Origin: Rhynchopus sp. YZ270_cl-10
Lineage: Eukaryota; Euglenozoa; Diplonemea; Diplonemida; Diplonemidae
Assembly (NCBI GenBank): GCA_964035575.1
Contig: OZ037905.1
Span: 955,001 to 1,019,000, forward strand
Reading direction: 5' to 3'
Length of the DNA: 64,000 nt
Each line of letters begins with the position of its first letter. Position 1 is the first letter of the stretch. A program made the position numbers and the translations under genes. Shown here piece by piece: positions 11,005 through 22,176 of this stretch. The notes under the pieces were generated by a model that had not been told where the DNA came from, ran no database searches, and worked only from the letters and a program-made list of their open reading frames with translations.

Positions 11005-11849
11005 TATATGGACTCGTCCGGAAATCCCTCTGGTAAGATTCATCCTTTTGGGTATTTTTGGGTTTTTTTGATGATGTCCCCCACAAAAAGTGCATCTAGG
11101 TGATATTCTGATATGAAAATAGGTTTTTGGGGGGGTCTGAGGCTATATTTTCGCTTTTTAATCAGATTTTCAGCCTTTTATTGTCGTTCTTCTGGATCTC
11201 TTCTCTCTTTCTCTTAATCCTGCCATGCCGCCTTGACAAGGTTTCATTGACCTCTGTCAAATCTACTGGATCAATGCCAGGGACTTTTGCTTTGCGGGTC
11301 ACCTTGGATGTGGAGACTCCATAGTAAATACAGGTTCCCTCCATGTCAGAGTACACGCTGAAATGACACGACTGTTGCTCGGGTAGCAGTACACAGAAGA
11401 AAAGAGATTGATGGAAAGAAGGGTGCACTGATACGTATGAGTACGAGGGAATGAGATAACAAAGGCCTCTGTGTGGGGAAGCTCGCGCAGGGCACCGACA
11501 ATGACCCCTACGGTAAGGATCTCCTGACAACAAGAATCATCAGAGAGATGGTTCGAAACGACACCAAGTGTGCGTCGCACCCATTCTTACCGTGTTTCTC
11601 GACAAAAAAGTGAACTTCACTGCTGTCATTGCCACGTTTATGAAATGTCCAAAAATACGTAAAAAAATATAAGTAAAAAGGGGGGGAGCGGAAATAAACA
11701 AAATAAATGATCAAAATATGCCCTCTGGGGTGGTAGGTGTATGGCGGGTATCAAAAAATTGGGTTGTTTGGGTGTTTTGAGCAGAAAAACCTCAAAAAAC
11801 CCCCAAAAGGATGAATCTTACCAGGAGGGTTTCCGGACGGACCCATATA
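11005..11849. mobile_element. 845-bp inverted-repeat DNA element with possible small gene
   Basis: The left end TATATGGACTCGTCCGGAAA is mirrored at the right end, with inverted homology of about 55 bp that includes TGGTAAGATTCATCCTTTTG. The target duplication is unclear because the right flank is an A-run. The interior contains a plausible spliced minus-strand gene (11162-11629). The transposon superfamily is not recognised. Confidence 0.7.
11162..11629 (-). CDS. Predicted small spliced gene inside the 845-bp element
   Basis: I infer three exons on the minus strand: 11629-11591, 11523-11435 and 11357-11162, with short introns of 67 and 77 bp that start GT and end AG. Joined, they give an unbroken 107-residue frame starting MTAVKFTFLSRNT and ending with a lysine/arginine-rich tail (RRHGRIKRKREE) that looks like a nuclear localisation signal. 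Unspliced, the frame is broken. I do not recognise the protein. It could be an accessory protein of the element, a captured host fragment, or a remnant that only looks spliceable. The splice model is inference. Confidence 0.35.
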
Positions 11850-12124
11850 AAAAAAAAAAAAACTAAAAAAAATCCGAGGGAAAATGAAAGTTTCAGAGAA
11901 AGTCTTTCAAAACAAAAACTAAAACTAAAACAAAAAAAAAACAAAAACCCTATTTCAGAACAAACCCAGTTTGTATTGCAATGTCATTATCAATGGTCTG
12001 ATCGGAACCCAAATTTCTCCCACTTTCAACTACCAAGTGGTAACCGGGAATTCCTACACTCACTTCGAATTCCCCGTACTTCTCCCGTCTGGTTCCGACC
12101 ACACCAATTAACATTATTTTTTTT

Positions 12125-12174
12125 TGAAAACTTGGTTGTATTAGTGTAGCCACCCTAGAGTGTGCTCCACTATA
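12125..12174 (+). repeat. Family D repeat, copy 2
   Basis: TGAAAACTTGGTTGTATTAG start, GAGTGTGCTCCACTATA end, after a T-run. Confidence 0.65.
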
Positions 12175-13873
12175 ATTTTTTATTTTTGGAAATCTTGTAT
12201 TTGTGCAGACACCTTTCTCCGCTATTTACGTTGCGAATGACAGAGCTCTGTGGCAGAGAGGGGGGGAGTGAGAACGTATTTTTTTTTTTTTTTTTCAGCA
12301 CTGCACTGAAAATAAAGTGTTTGAAAGATGAAGGAACCTCGTTAGGGACGTAGTGCATCTTTAAAAATGTAAAAAAAGAACAAAAAAAAAAATCTAAAAT
12401 AAAATAAAAAAACAGGGGAGAGAGAAAAATAGAAAGGCTCTTGCAGCTCTATTCTTTGTTCTCTCTCCGTCCCTTTTGCTCGAGGATTATTAATACGTTT
12501 TAAATTAACTATCACGTGTCGCTTTTTTTTGTGTTTTTTTTTTTTTTTTTTTTTTTTTTTTGGTTTTTTTTGGTTTTTTTTGTATTTTTTTTGTGTTTTC
12601 TATTATTTTTTGTGTGTTTTTTTAAATAGTATGTTTTCCAACCCTCCCTTGCATCACTTTTGTAACAAAAAAAGACCGACAAAAACAGGAAAATTTGCGA
12701 AGCCATTACAACTGTACACTATGCCATGATTGAGGAGAACATCTCCAGAATATTTAAAAAAAAAAAGTTGGTCTGTCTTTTTTTTAAAATTTGGAGCTAT
12801 GAACGAACCTGGTTAAATGTGGTTTAATACATTACACAAGCTTCATTCTGTGGCTTAGAAGAAAAAAAGAGATGAGACTTTTAAAAAAAAACTGAGCAGA
12901 AATTTGTAACATTGCGATTCTCTTGATGATTCTCAAAAAATTGACAAACGTGGAGTGTGATCTCTCCTCGGGTCTTTTTCTACACTCCGTTCAAAAAAAA
13001 AAAAAGGGGGAGCAAAATAGCAGTTCGACATTATTCTGTTTCCTGGTTGCAAAAAATTGGATTGGCCTGGTGTGTGAAATATCCCTTTCTTTATGCTTAC
13101 CTTCTCCATCGATTTGTACGTTGTGTAAGTGGGTGCAGTTGGCTTTGCAACCAACCAGCTTCCCCAACCGAGTGAACGAATACAAATTGATGCAATAAAA
13201 GAAGTTGAAGGTAAAGTAAAATAAAAGGGACAAACCACCCACAGACCGCTCACTTTTTTTCTGCAGACACGGGAAATGAGAGTTTCTGAAGTACCGCCTT
13301 TTCGCACTCATTTTTTTTTTTTTTCCTTGTGTGCTTCTTTTCATTGAAACAATATTGTTTCTTGTTTTTCTTTCGCAAAAAAAAAAAGGGGAAAAAAAGG
13401 TTACAATTTTCCTGCTCAAAAAAGCCCAAGAAAAAAAACGATCTCATTTTATTTCTGCGCCAGATTCTCCCAAACAAAGCATAAGTGCTGTTAATAGACA
13501 GCAACGGTGGAGTCATTTTCCTGCCTGCAGTCTCTCTGAGACTAAAGTTAAGGGTATTCACTTCGATGTAATTGAGATAACGGGATGGGGTATGGGCAAG
13601 CGGGTTGTGAGGAGGAAGCTGGGGGGTGGGGGGGACGGTAGTGCCTCTTTTGTGCATGAAACGATGGTGGCCGTATCGATAAGAAAAAAAGTGTATTCTG
13701 TTGTACAGACAATAAATAGTCAATCATACAACGAGACAACATCAGCACCAAAAAAAAAAAAAAAAAAAAACTGTTCAATATAATAGTGGAGTTAATACAA
13801 CAAAAAAGGAAGCTCTGCTGAAGATAATCAGTTTCTGTTGTGTGTGGCATTTTATTTTATTTTTGAAAAAAAT

Positions 13874-13919
13874 AAAAATGTTGGAATAGTGTAGTTGCCA
13901 CCTATGCAATATCCACTAA
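13874..13919 (+). repeat. Family C, shortened copy 5
   Basis: AATGTTGGAATAGTGTAGTT joined to GCCACCTATGCAATATCCAC. Intermediate between families C and D. Confidence 0.5.
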
Positions 13920-14420
13920 CAGTTTTTTTTCCCCTCAAAAGAAAGTTGGTGTAGGTGCGTTTTAAATTTTTTTGTGTTGTCACTTTTAATTTTGGGCGTT
14001 TAGTATAAGAAACCTAAGAGATTTGCCCCTGTCACCTTATTTTTTTTCTTCTAGCATCGCGTTAAAAAAAAAAAAACGCGCAAAATGCGAATAATAATAT
14101 GCACAGTACCACCCCTCTTCTTCCTCACATTCGCTTGCGTCACGACCACGGTGTCTCAAAGAAAGAAAAAAAAAAGGGTAAATTAAATGAACTTGGTTCG
14201 TTCGTAAGGTGTCGATGGATATGAAGGATGGGGAAAGGGATGAATGGGTATCAAAGAAGTAGGAAGGGAAAGGATATTGCGCAGAACGATGGCACATTGT
14301 GTTGTAAAACCACTCAAGAAAAAAAGGGGGGGAAAAGAACCATCGGCAAAACAAAGCGGGGGGAAAAAAATGCTCTGTTGGACACGGATTACGTTTGCAT
14401 GAAAAAATAAAAAGAAAATT

Positions 14421-14455
14421 TGGTAAGATGAAATCTAAGTCATGCTCAGTCACCT
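14421..14455 (+). repeat. HP1a hairpin, diverged
   Basis: TGGTAAGATGAAATCTAAGT then CATGCTCAGTCACC. Stem weakened and loop lost. Confidence 0.45.
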
Positions 14456-14758
14456 TGATCACAAAAAAGAAAAATGTTTTTTTTTTAAAAGCTTCACCAT
14501 GAGACAACAGATTGACAGCGATTAACACTGTCTGTGAAAGCGTTTTATTTTATTCAAATAGGCGACAAAAATCAAATGGGGTATGAAAAGGACACGGTGT
14601 GACTCAACTCTTTTTTTGATATACTTTTTTTCAGAAACCTGCTATGTGTCTTTTGAAAAAAATGTTGAACAGCACAAAGGAAAAAACGATGCGTTTCTTT
14701 TGCCAATACCAAACCGTGCTCTTTTTTCCTTCCCCCCACTCATAGCTCAGTACATAGC

Positions 14759-17700
14759 TCAGTACGCTCCAAACGCTGTCTCGTCGAAAGCGACTGCAAT
14801 CATAGAGTCAATGTCACGAATAGGCGTGACGGACTCTGCTGCTGAAAGTACGTTAGCAGGAACAACTGCCTCTTGTCCGTCATGCTTCAGAAGAATCCAA
14901 CCACTTTGGGAGGACACAGGGGAAGAGCTGAGGCAGTCAGGGGCAGTGATGTGGCTGACAGCGGTCACAAAGGCATACTTCTCCGTGCCCTTTGCGGAGA
15001 AGCAACGAACGTCGGAAAGGTGCAGCAGTGCACCCGGCCTGATCTCAACAAGTCTCTCGCAGGACAGTGAAGGGCCTGAGTACACAGACAGTTTGTTGGC
15101 TCCCAAGTAGCGTACAGACTTCCACAGAACCTTCTCGCGAGAAAGAGTCTGTGGAGGGCTGTGCAGGCAGAAAGAACCCTTAACCCACTCAGAGTCGTGC
15201 CTCTTGGTCTCGGTCTGTACCTCGATAGGGTCGTTGAAGTCCTTCAGGTGGAGGCAGGTTCTGCTGATCTCCTCGACAGCGGCGTTGACAGGTGTGTTGT
15301 CGCAGGCGCCCTCCAGCTCGACAACACGCTTCAGGGCGTCGTTGAGCCAGCCGCATTTGATGGCAAGGTTGTGCAGCGCCTGCACGTCGTCGTCCTCTGT
15401 TGTCTCGGTGATGGAGTCCGTCTCAGACGTCTCAGAGTCAAGCGAAGGCATCCTTTTCGTGCGGAGGTCTCTGAACCACGACTTCAAGTATGCGTCGTAA
15501 GACACAACGTGTGTGGTGTCCAGCTTGCGGATGCCCGCCACATTGAACGTAGGTGCCATGGATGACGATGTGAACTGATACGCACACCCGCTCTCCTTTG
15601 GTGCCTGCACAGAGGACGGCGCAAACGACACAACATACTGCAGCTTCGCCAGCTCCTCTTCGCGTGCGGAGCGGTCCTTCTGCTGCCCATCGTTGCGCGT
15701 GCTCTTGATCGCGCTGATCTGCTTCAGCCCCTCCTTCCTGAAGCAGCTGTGTGTCGGCATCACAAACCCGTTTGCCTGCTGAACGTCCATCCACTCGCTG
15801 ATGTACGAGTCCAAGTACGGCAGTGCGCCAACCATCACATCTGCCTTGCTGACCCACCCCATGTCGAAGTCCCATTCAACACCACGCCTGTGTGTCAGAC
15901 GGACCTGCACTGTCCCGTGCTCAACGTTCTCGTCCATCAGAAGTGCAGGGACATGCGGCTCAAGCATAACGCCAATGGGGCACTGCGCAGTGCTGTCTGA
16001 GAACACCGGTGTGCCCCTGCTGGCGACGGCGCAGTGTGAGACGCGTGGGTCCTTGACGGGGCGGGATGCGTGGATCGCGTAGCCGGAGGGGACGGGTGCC
16101 TCCTCGGGCTCGAAGGGCAGCGGCTCGTGCGTGTCCACAAGGTGGTTCTCTGTGTGCGTGTGCGCAGAGGGGGAAGGTGTGCTGCGTGCAAAGCCGATGC
16201 GCCCACCTTCCAGACGGACGGGAGACCACTTCTCGCATCCGGACGAGAACGTGCCCTTGAGGCAGACGTACGCGTCACCAGGGCTCAGACGTGCGATGAC
16301 TTTGCCGTTGCGGGTGGGTGCGTTGCGCACACGGATGATCATATCCCCATCGTACGGCAGCACCATGACAGTGGTGCACTCCGCCAGGTCCTCCTGCGGG
16401 ATGTGCGTGTCGGATGCAAAGCACTGCGGTGCCTTGTCCAGGTGTCCCTCGCCGTTGCTCCAGTGCGCCATCTCCTCCGGCAGCGCGTCATCCGCGTCGA
16501 AGGCAATAGCATCAAGAACGGAACAGGCGCGCTCCGCCTCCTCCAGCGACTCGGACACACGTGGACAGTACTCGCCACCCAGCATCTCCTCAAGGCGGGG
16601 GAGGATGCTGCTCTTGATGCAGGCACGTGTCTGCTTCGACTCCTGCTCTGCGATGCACACATCCATGACAAGCGGGAGTGTCGAGAGTGTTGACTTACGT
16701 GCTGCGTGGCGGTACAGCCTGTCTGCGTCTGCGTCGAAGCAGCTCAGCAGGAAGAATCCCTCACTCGCGAGGTGGTCGCGTCCGGGGCAGGCGAGCGCCC
16801 AGCCGTCGACCACACCGAACTGAACCTGCGCACAGGTGTCGTGTGCCCACTTGCAGCCAGTCACGACGGTGTTGGCCTCTTCCTTCGTGAGACAGTAGTA
16901 CGCACGCAGGCGCTGGTACACGCCGTGCTGCCTGAGGACCTGCTGCACCACTTCGGGGACAGTCGGGGACGGCGTCACAAGCTTCTGCGCCAGCTGCTTC
17001 TGCTTGTGCTCGAACACACGCAGTGCGTCGGGGTGCAGCTGGTGTGGCACGACGTACAGGCCCTGGTCCTGCAGGGCGGTGATGCTGCGTGGACGCTCGC
17101 TCCAGATGTGGTCCTTGAGTGCAGTGGCGCTGCTGGAGAGTACTACCACCTGCACCTCACGGCCCTTCACACGCTTGTTGCGTGCGTGCTTGGGGATGAC
17201 CTGCTCGGCCTGGCGCTTCGACAGCGTGTAGTAGGAGTGCACCGGTGCAACAGCACGCTCTGCTTGGAACCTGGGGCGCACGGTCTCGTCGAAGCCTCTG
17301 TCGTAGAAGCAGGCGGTGGAGAGGTCGACACCTTCGCCACATGGCAGCCATGCGCCGTGCACGGCTTGTGCGTCAAGGTCCAGCGCGACGAGCTGCACCC
17401 ACAGCGCAGAGGCGTTGCGCACAACACGCGCCACAGCGACGTCGTGCCAGGGGCGCAGCACGGCAACGGGGCGCATCGTCCAGTCCTGCGTGCAGAAGAC
17501 GGGTTGCGCACGCTGGGTGAAGGCACGCTGGTGTGGGTAGGTGTGCTCCTCGAGGACGTTGCCACAGCCTTCTGCGGAGACGCCACGGTAGCCGAGGAGG
17601 GCGGCCTGCCGCAGCCACACGGGCGCGGCACAGGCCACACGCGGCTTGGGGACGTAGGGGACGACGTCCTCGACGGGCTCGCTTTGGTCGCGCAGCTTCT

Positions 17701-18025
17701 CGTAGACTGCGGCGGTGATGGAGCGTGGTGCTGTGCGCAGTGCGTCTCTGCACTCAGTAGCGTCGGCACACACAGCGTCGGCAGGCATGCACACAGCAAG
17801 ACGGTCGACGACGCACTTCAGCTCCTCTGTGTCGCTGTACAGCGAGGCGCTGCTGGGCAGGGTCGCGATGGAGCAGGCCTCTCCTGTTGGCGAGTCGAGA
17901 CTCACGTTCTCCTCACTCGGCGAGTCGCATGAGTCGTCGGTAAGATCGCTCCCTCCACGCGTCATGCGAGCAAGCTGCAGGCTCTGGCTGACAAGCCTCT
18001 CAACGGTGTCGTACATTGTGGACAT
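14759..18025 (-). CDS. Large protein with SH3b-like stretches
   Basis: Single-exon frame of 1088 residues from the start MSTMYDTVERLV. The frame stays open upstream, but that part is low-complexity Lys/Phe/Pro sequence encoded by homopolymers, so I chose this ATG. I do not recognise the family. At least three stretches resemble bacterial-type SH3 (SH3b) barrels: about residues 170-230 (QPVFCTQDW...), 560-615 (IIRVRNAPTRNGKVIARL) and 972-1048 (KLSVYSGPSLSCERLVEI). A fourth possible one is near 663-725 (GTPVFSDSTAQCPIGVML). A Ser/Thr/Asp/Glu-rich segment lies near 860-880. I see no signal peptide, membrane segment or catalytic motif. SH3b-type modules usually bind peptides or polysaccharides, so a scaffold role is a guess. 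It lies on the same strand as the genes to the right. Confidence 0.7.
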   Translation of the reverse strand: MSTMYDTVERLVSQSLQLARMTRGGSDLTDDSCDSPSEENVSLDSPTGEACSIATLPSSASLYSDTEELKCVVDRLAVCMPADAVCADATECRDALRTAPRSITAAVYEKLRDQSEPVEDVVPYVPKPRVACAAPVWLRQAALLGYRGVSAEGCGNVLEEHTYPHQRAFTQRAQPVFCTQDWTMRPVAVLRPWHDVAVARVVRNASALWVQLVALDLDAQAVHGAWLPCGEGVDLSTACFYDRGFDETVRPRFQAERAVAPVHSYYTLSKRQAEQVIPKHARNKRVKGREVQVVVLSSSATALKDHIWSERPRSITALQDQGLYVVPHQLHPDALRVFEHKQKQLAQKLVTPSPTVPEVVQQVLRQHGVYQRLRAYYCLTKEEANTVVTGCKWAHDTCAQVQFGVVDGWALACPGRDHLASEGFFLLSCFDADADRLYRHAARKSTLSTLPLVMDVCIAEQESKQTRACIKSSILPRLEEMLGGEYCPRVSESLEEAERACSVLDAIAFDADDALPEEMAHWSNGEGHLDKAPQCFASDTHIPQEDLAECTTVMVLPYDGDMIIRVRNAPTRNGKVIARLSPGDAYVCLKGTFSSGCEKWSPVRLEGGRIGFARSTPSPSAHTHTENHLVDTHEPLPFEPEEAPVPSGYAIHASRPVKDPRVSHCAVASRGTPVFSDSTAQCPIGVMLEPHVPALLMDENVEHGTVQVRLTHRRGVEWDFDMGWVSKADVMVGALPYLDSYISEWMDVQQANGFVMPTHSCFRKEGLKQISAIKSTRNDGQQKDRSAREEELAKLQYVVSFAPSSVQAPKESGCAYQFTSSSMAPTFNVAGIRKLDTTHVVSYDAYLKSWFRDLRTKRMPSLDSETSETDSITETTEDDDVQALHNLAIKCGWLNDALKRVVELEGACDNTPVNAAVEEISRTCLHLKDFNDPIEVQTETKRHDSEWVKGSFCLHSPPQTLSREKVLWKSVRYLGANKLSVYSGPSLSCERLVEIRPGALLHLSDVRCFSAKGTEKYAFVTAVSHITAPDCLSSSPVSSQSGWILLKHDGQEAVVPANVLSAAESVTPIRDIDSMIAVAFDETAFGAY

Positions 18026-18904
18026 TTTGTTTATACACCGGATCTGCACGTCGTGTTGTAAGACGTGTAGAAAACCTGGTAGGGTGGTGGGGTGGTGGAG
18101 GTGGTGGAGGTGGGGAATGAGGAGAGAGAAGGGGAGAGGAGAGAGGAGAGAGAATGAGAGAAAAATGTTCTGTTTTTTTTTTTTTTTTTTTTTTTTTTTG
18201 TCTAAAAGTGCGCCTGGGGTTCGTATTTCTTTTTGAAAATGGAAAAAAAAAAAATAATAATAATTCCGCTTTTTGCTATCCAAAAAGGGAAAGAGAAAAG
18301 AGCAGGAGAGAGGAAAAAAAAAGGGAGAACATAAAAAAACGTGGGCGCAACACCCCCCCTATCAAGTAAGACAGCAGTCTTGAAACAATAGGTCACGTTT
18401 TTTAAAGTGGTGGTTGAGAGCCTATATATTTTTCTCCACCAGAAAAAAAATAAGTAAAAAAAAAGCGCCGCATCTTTTTTTTTTTAAACAACCCCCCCTT
18501 TTCTTTTCCCTTGACTGGGGGGTGCTTTCGTAGCATGTCGAATGCAATCAATACACAAAAAAGAAAAAATCGGCGCCATTTTGGGAACAGCTAGGATGGT
18601 TGTGAGGCGCCTTTTTTTGTTTTTTTTGTTTTTTTTTGAATCAATTTTTTGCTTTGTTTTGTTTTGTTTTGCAAACACTATTTGACCACAAGATTTTTAA
18701 CTTTTTTTTTTTTTTTGCTCACCCTTTCTTATTCAACATCCTTTTCGACAATCACCCCATCAAGGTGAGTTCAGTACCTCTTTTTTGATTGACAAAAAAA
18801 ACTTCACAAAAAAAAAACCCCCCCAAAAAAAAAAAGCGCAAAACACCCCGGAGTACCGGCCAGATGCAATTTGAGGGGGGGGGGGGGGAAATGCACAAAA
18901 AAAA
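18026..18904. other. Spacer with homopolymers
   Basis: Between the SH3b-like gene and the YME1-type gene. It holds GT/GA-rich and A/T-run DNA and no gene or recognised repeat. Pyrimidine-rich tracts on the minus strand just upstream of 18025 could serve an RNA splice acceptor for the gene start. Confidence 0.5.
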
Positions 18905-21245
18905 TTATGCGGACGGTGCTGGTATTATTACGTCACGTTTTACTTGAGGTTTTTCTTCTGGTGTTTCTTCTTTTGTCTTTTTTTTTAGGGCGACTGGTGG
19001 TGGGATGGTTCCACCTGCTGCGAGCGTTGTTAGCTGCTCTGCATTGAGCGTTTCGTGTTCCAGAAGGCCTTCCGCGATGGCTTCAAGCTCTTTCCGATGG
19101 GTACGCACCATTGTGAGGGCCTCGGAATACGCCGAGTCTAGGAGGGCTCTGGTGGCTTCTTCAATCTTCTCTTTGGTCTGATCACTGAGGTACGCCCCAG
19201 AGTGTTCTTTTGTACTAGAGTAATCTACTACGCCCAGCTCTTCTTCTGCCATGCCGTATTTACGCACCATGACTCTAGCCAGCGACGTTGCGGTTTCAAA
19301 GTCAGACGCAGCACCGGATGTGATATCACTATGCCCCAACAACTCCTCCTCCCCTGCCCGACCTGCAAGCGCAACCACCAGACGCGCCAGCATATTTTGC
19401 CTGCTCACAGAGTATTTATCCTCATTAGGGTGTTGCAAAACAAGACCGAGAACACCGCTTCCTCGGGGTACTATGGTCGCTTTGTGGACAGGGTCGGCTC
19501 CGATAGAGCGGATCGCAGCGAGGGCGTGGCCAGCTTCGTGCCAGGCGGTAACTTTCCTTTCGTGGTCGGGGATGACCCGAGAGCGGTTTTCTGCGCCCAT
19601 TGAAATACGGTCCTTCGCAAATTCGAGGTCGTCAGTGTCGACCTCATCCTTCTCCTGCATGGCCGCGTGGATGGCTGCAGTGTTCACAATGTTCTGCAGA
19701 TCTGCCCCACAGTACCCAGGCAGCCCCCTCGCAATCGACATTGCATTGATATCCACCGCCCGCTTCACGCGAGAGAGATACAGCTGCAGGATCGCCTCTC
19801 TGCCACGCACATCCGGCGGGTCAACGTTAATGATTCTGTCCAACCGTCCTGGACGGGTCAGAGCAGAGTCAAGAGTTTTCGGTGTGTTGGTCGCGCCAAG
19901 CACAATGACCTGGTCGCTTGAGAGAAATCCGTCCATCTCCGCAAGCAGTTGGTTCAGTGTCATGCGCTGGTACGACTGATCGCGGGCAGAACGCTTGCCG
20001 CCGATGGCGTCCAGCTCGTCGATGAAGATAAGGGAAGGGGCATGTTGCTTTGCAGCCTCAAAGAGGTCCCGTACCCTGCGTGATCCTACCCCAACAAACA
20101 TCTCGTCAAACTCAGCACCAGACATGTAGAAGAACGGTACGCCAGCTTCCTGAGGGAGAGAGAGGGGGAAATGAGGATGGTTTTCGAAGAGATGAAGTTG
20201 TTCCTTGAGGAAGCGGGTGTAAAGATTTTATCGTTGGTTTTTAAGCTATGTTCAGTTTACAATGACACATCGTGTGTTTACAAAAAATAGGGGGGAAAAA
20301 TGTGGTCAAGGGTGGGAAATAAGGGGTAGTACAGTACCTTGGCAATGGCCTTCGCCAGCATGGTCTTGCCGGTACCAGGGGGGCCGACCAGGAGGGCGCC
20401 TTTCGGGAGCTTGCCACCGAGGCAGGTAAAGCTTTCGGGGTCTTTGAGGAACATGACAATCTCTTCGAGTTCTTCTTTTGCTTCGTCGCAGCCAAGAACT
20501 TCGGAGAAGGTTGTTGTGAAGGTCTCTAGGTTGGTCTGTTGGGTGTGAGGGGTGGAGGGTGAAGGTGGGCACAAAAAGAAACAAGCTATTTTAATACTCG
20601 AACCAAAATGCAAACTGGAGAAAATAGAAACGTAACACTCACACGATAAACCCCGGGAGAGGTTGTGGTGAAACGCACAACACCTCGACCTGTTTTGGTG
20701 AGGAGGTGGCTCTGCAGTGCGGTCCCCAGAAGATGTTCAAAATGCTTTGTTTCTATTTCCTCCTTGAGGTGACACAAAAAAAGTTTACAAGACGAATCGA
20801 AGCCAGCTTAGTCACCTTTAAAAAAGAGTTGTGGTGAGGTCTTCTTCATATAAAATGAAGAAAAATTGAATACCGGAACGATAGTCTTTCTGTGTTTGTT
20901 TAAGCCATCGCCTTCTGAAGCTTTGTACAACATCAGGAGTGCGACCCATATTGTGGCAAACATCAGTCCGGTTACGATGACTTTCGCTGCAACATCGCCT
21001 CGCGTGCTTTTGACTGTGATGACAACGGGATCTCGCGGGGAGTGATGCTGCTGGGGGCTCTGGTACATTGCTGGGGGCGGCGGCGGCATCGGTGGTGGTG
21101 GCAGCACAGAGTAGGTGCCTTGCTTTACGAATCGACGTTGTGTGGTTCCCACTGCAGTCCCACATCGCCCCCGTACACCACACCCAGTCCCCGCAAGAGT
21201 CGCTACCACCACACCTCGCCGGCCGACGTGGACACGGCTGAACAT
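18905..21245 (-). CDS. YME1: Mitochondrial i-AAA (FtsH/YME1-type) metalloprotease
   Basis: Three exons fit, all phase 0: 21245-20874, 20535-20338 and 20149-18905, giving 604 residues. The N-terminus is Arg-rich ([11 protein letters not shown]), as in mitochondrial presequences, followed by a proline run (50-58) and one membrane segment (about 87-107), which matches the single-span inner-membrane i-AAA type. The AAA domain shows Walker A GPPGTGKT (175-182), Walker B IFIDE (231-235) and RPGR (289-292). The protease domain has zinc motif HEAGH (394-398) and a conserved Asp near 473. In this family the enzyme degrades and refolds inner-membrane and intermembrane-space proteins. The exon 2/3 junction restores the family sequence [15 protein letters not shown] exactly. 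Exon 1 is less certain because it is assigned by phase, presequence and membrane span only. Intron 1 carries two dispersed repeats. Confidence 0.88.
20622..20775 (+). repeat. ~150-bp stem repeat, family F, copy 1
   Basis: Bounded by AAATAGAAAC and GTTTCTATTT, a perfect 10-bp inverted repeat, and followed by CCTCCTTGAGGTGACAC. The middle (GTGGTGAAACGCACAACACC) matches 49454-49601. It lies in intron 1 of the YME1-type gene. Its open minus-strand frame could be mistaken for an exon. Confidence 0.7.
20781..20818 (+). repeat. HP1a hairpin in YME1 intron 1
   Basis: AAGTTTACAAGACGAATCGA then AGCCAGCTTAGTCACCTTT. The loop is shortened to a couple of bases, with AAGC/GCTT still pairing. Confidence 0.5.
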
Positions 21246-21666
21246 CCCCCTCCCACCCCCTTGCGTTTCGTATACCCACTTCTGAAGGAAAATGAAGGGT
21301 GAAGGAGATTGAGGGATATTTTATTTTTGATCAAATAGAAGTGAAATTCTATTATTGGAGATTGGGGATTGGGGGAAGGGCAGGGGGAGGGAGATAGAGG
21401 AGGAGGAAGTGGTTCGTTTTAACTGTGCCGTAAATCGAGATTCAATGTGTTGAAGAGGGAAGAGGGGGAAAAAAATGTGGCAGTAAACGGTGAAAAGGAG
21501 GAGGTCAGTGGTGGTGGTGGTGGTTTTTATTGTAGAGAAAATGTAACAAAATAATGGGGACGCGCTGCACCAGGTGTTCTAGAAGTGTGGTTTGGTGGCA
21601 GGCATCGTGGTTTTGGTAAATATCAAAATGAAAGAAAAAGAAGAAAAAGAGGGGGAAAAAAGGAAA

Positions 21667-21709
21667 AGTTTATAAGATGATCCTAAGCCTCTCGTTGCTT
21701 AGTCACCTC
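21667..21709 (+). repeat. HP1a hairpin, well preserved
   Basis: TATAAGATGATCCTAAGCCT then CTCGTTGCTTAGTCACC. CTAAGC pairs with GCTTAG, with one extra T in the loop. Confidence 0.7.
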
Positions 21710-21721
21710 TAAAAAAGGAGA

Positions 21722-21815
21722 AGTTGAAAGTGCAAAAGCCTCACCGTACATCGGCGGACGCAAGCACCTGGTTCTCCCCTATTGATTGTCGTACCCCAGA
21801 GCACTTCGTTGGCAT
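21722..21815 (+). repeat. Family E repeat, long copy
   Basis: GTTGAAAGTGCAAAAGCCTC, a GTACATCGGCGGACGCAAGC core, then CCCCAGAGCACTTCGTTGGC. The same order of segments is seen at 52439-52535. Confidence 0.65.
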
Positions 21816-21850
21816 TCACGAGAGAGGGAGTACAGAGAAAAAAAAGAAAA

Positions 21851-21888
21851 GTTTTGTAAGATGATCCTGAGCCGTTGCTTAGTCACCT
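21851..21888 (+). repeat. HP1a hairpin, short loop
   Basis: GTTTTGTAAGATGATCCTGA then GCCGTTGCTTAGTCACC. CTGAGC/GCTTAG keeps pairing through a G-U wobble around a four-base loop. Confidence 0.6.
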
Positions 21889-22176
21889 AAAAAAAAAAAA
21901 AGAGAGGGGCTCTGTACACCAACAGAACACACGGTACACCATTTTGCGTAAAAGCTATTTTCTTTTTTTGGGCTTACTTTGTACGTATATCGTTCGAAAG
22001 GATAAAAGAAAACTGTCAATTTTCTTTTTTTTTTTTTTTTTTTACTTTTTTTGGGGCTCGGGAAGTGCAGATACCCATCCCATTTGCCTCCTTTGGACGC
22101 TTTCTGAGAAATAAAAAAAAGGGGGGAAAGTCTGTCCATTCACGCATAATATAATCTATAAAAAAGCGGATCTCGC

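Larger units (their letters stand above)
1..14758. other. Gene-poor region rich in homopolymers and small repeats
   Basis: No host gene could be supported here. Open frames are short and driven by A/T/G/C runs (poly-Phe, poly-Lys, poly-Pro), with no domain-like sequence. The region holds short dispersed hairpin repeats, MITE-like elements and fold-back palindromes, listed separately. One 845-bp inverted-repeat element (11005-11849) may carry a small spliced gene. Confidence 0.7.
21246..22176. other. Spacer with three hairpin repeats
   Basis: Between the start of the YME1-type gene and the stop of the ankyrin gene. It contains two HP1a copies and one family E copy plus GA- and GT-rich low-complexity DNA. 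No gene seen. Confidence 0.6.

Noticed and set aside
1-14700. Many 60-175-codon frames in the left desert
   Set aside because: Composition is set by homopolymer runs (poly-Phe, Lys, Pro, Leu). None shows domains, sensible starts or consistent codon use.
16706-17932. 408-codon plus-strand frame
   Set aside because: Antisense shadow of the GC-rich SH3b-like gene, with no domain features of its own.
20586-20777. Possible extra exon of the YME1-type gene
   Set aside because: The same sequence (family F) occurs at 49454-49601 next to an unrelated gene and is bounded by its own inverted repeat, so it is a dispersed repeat inside the intron.
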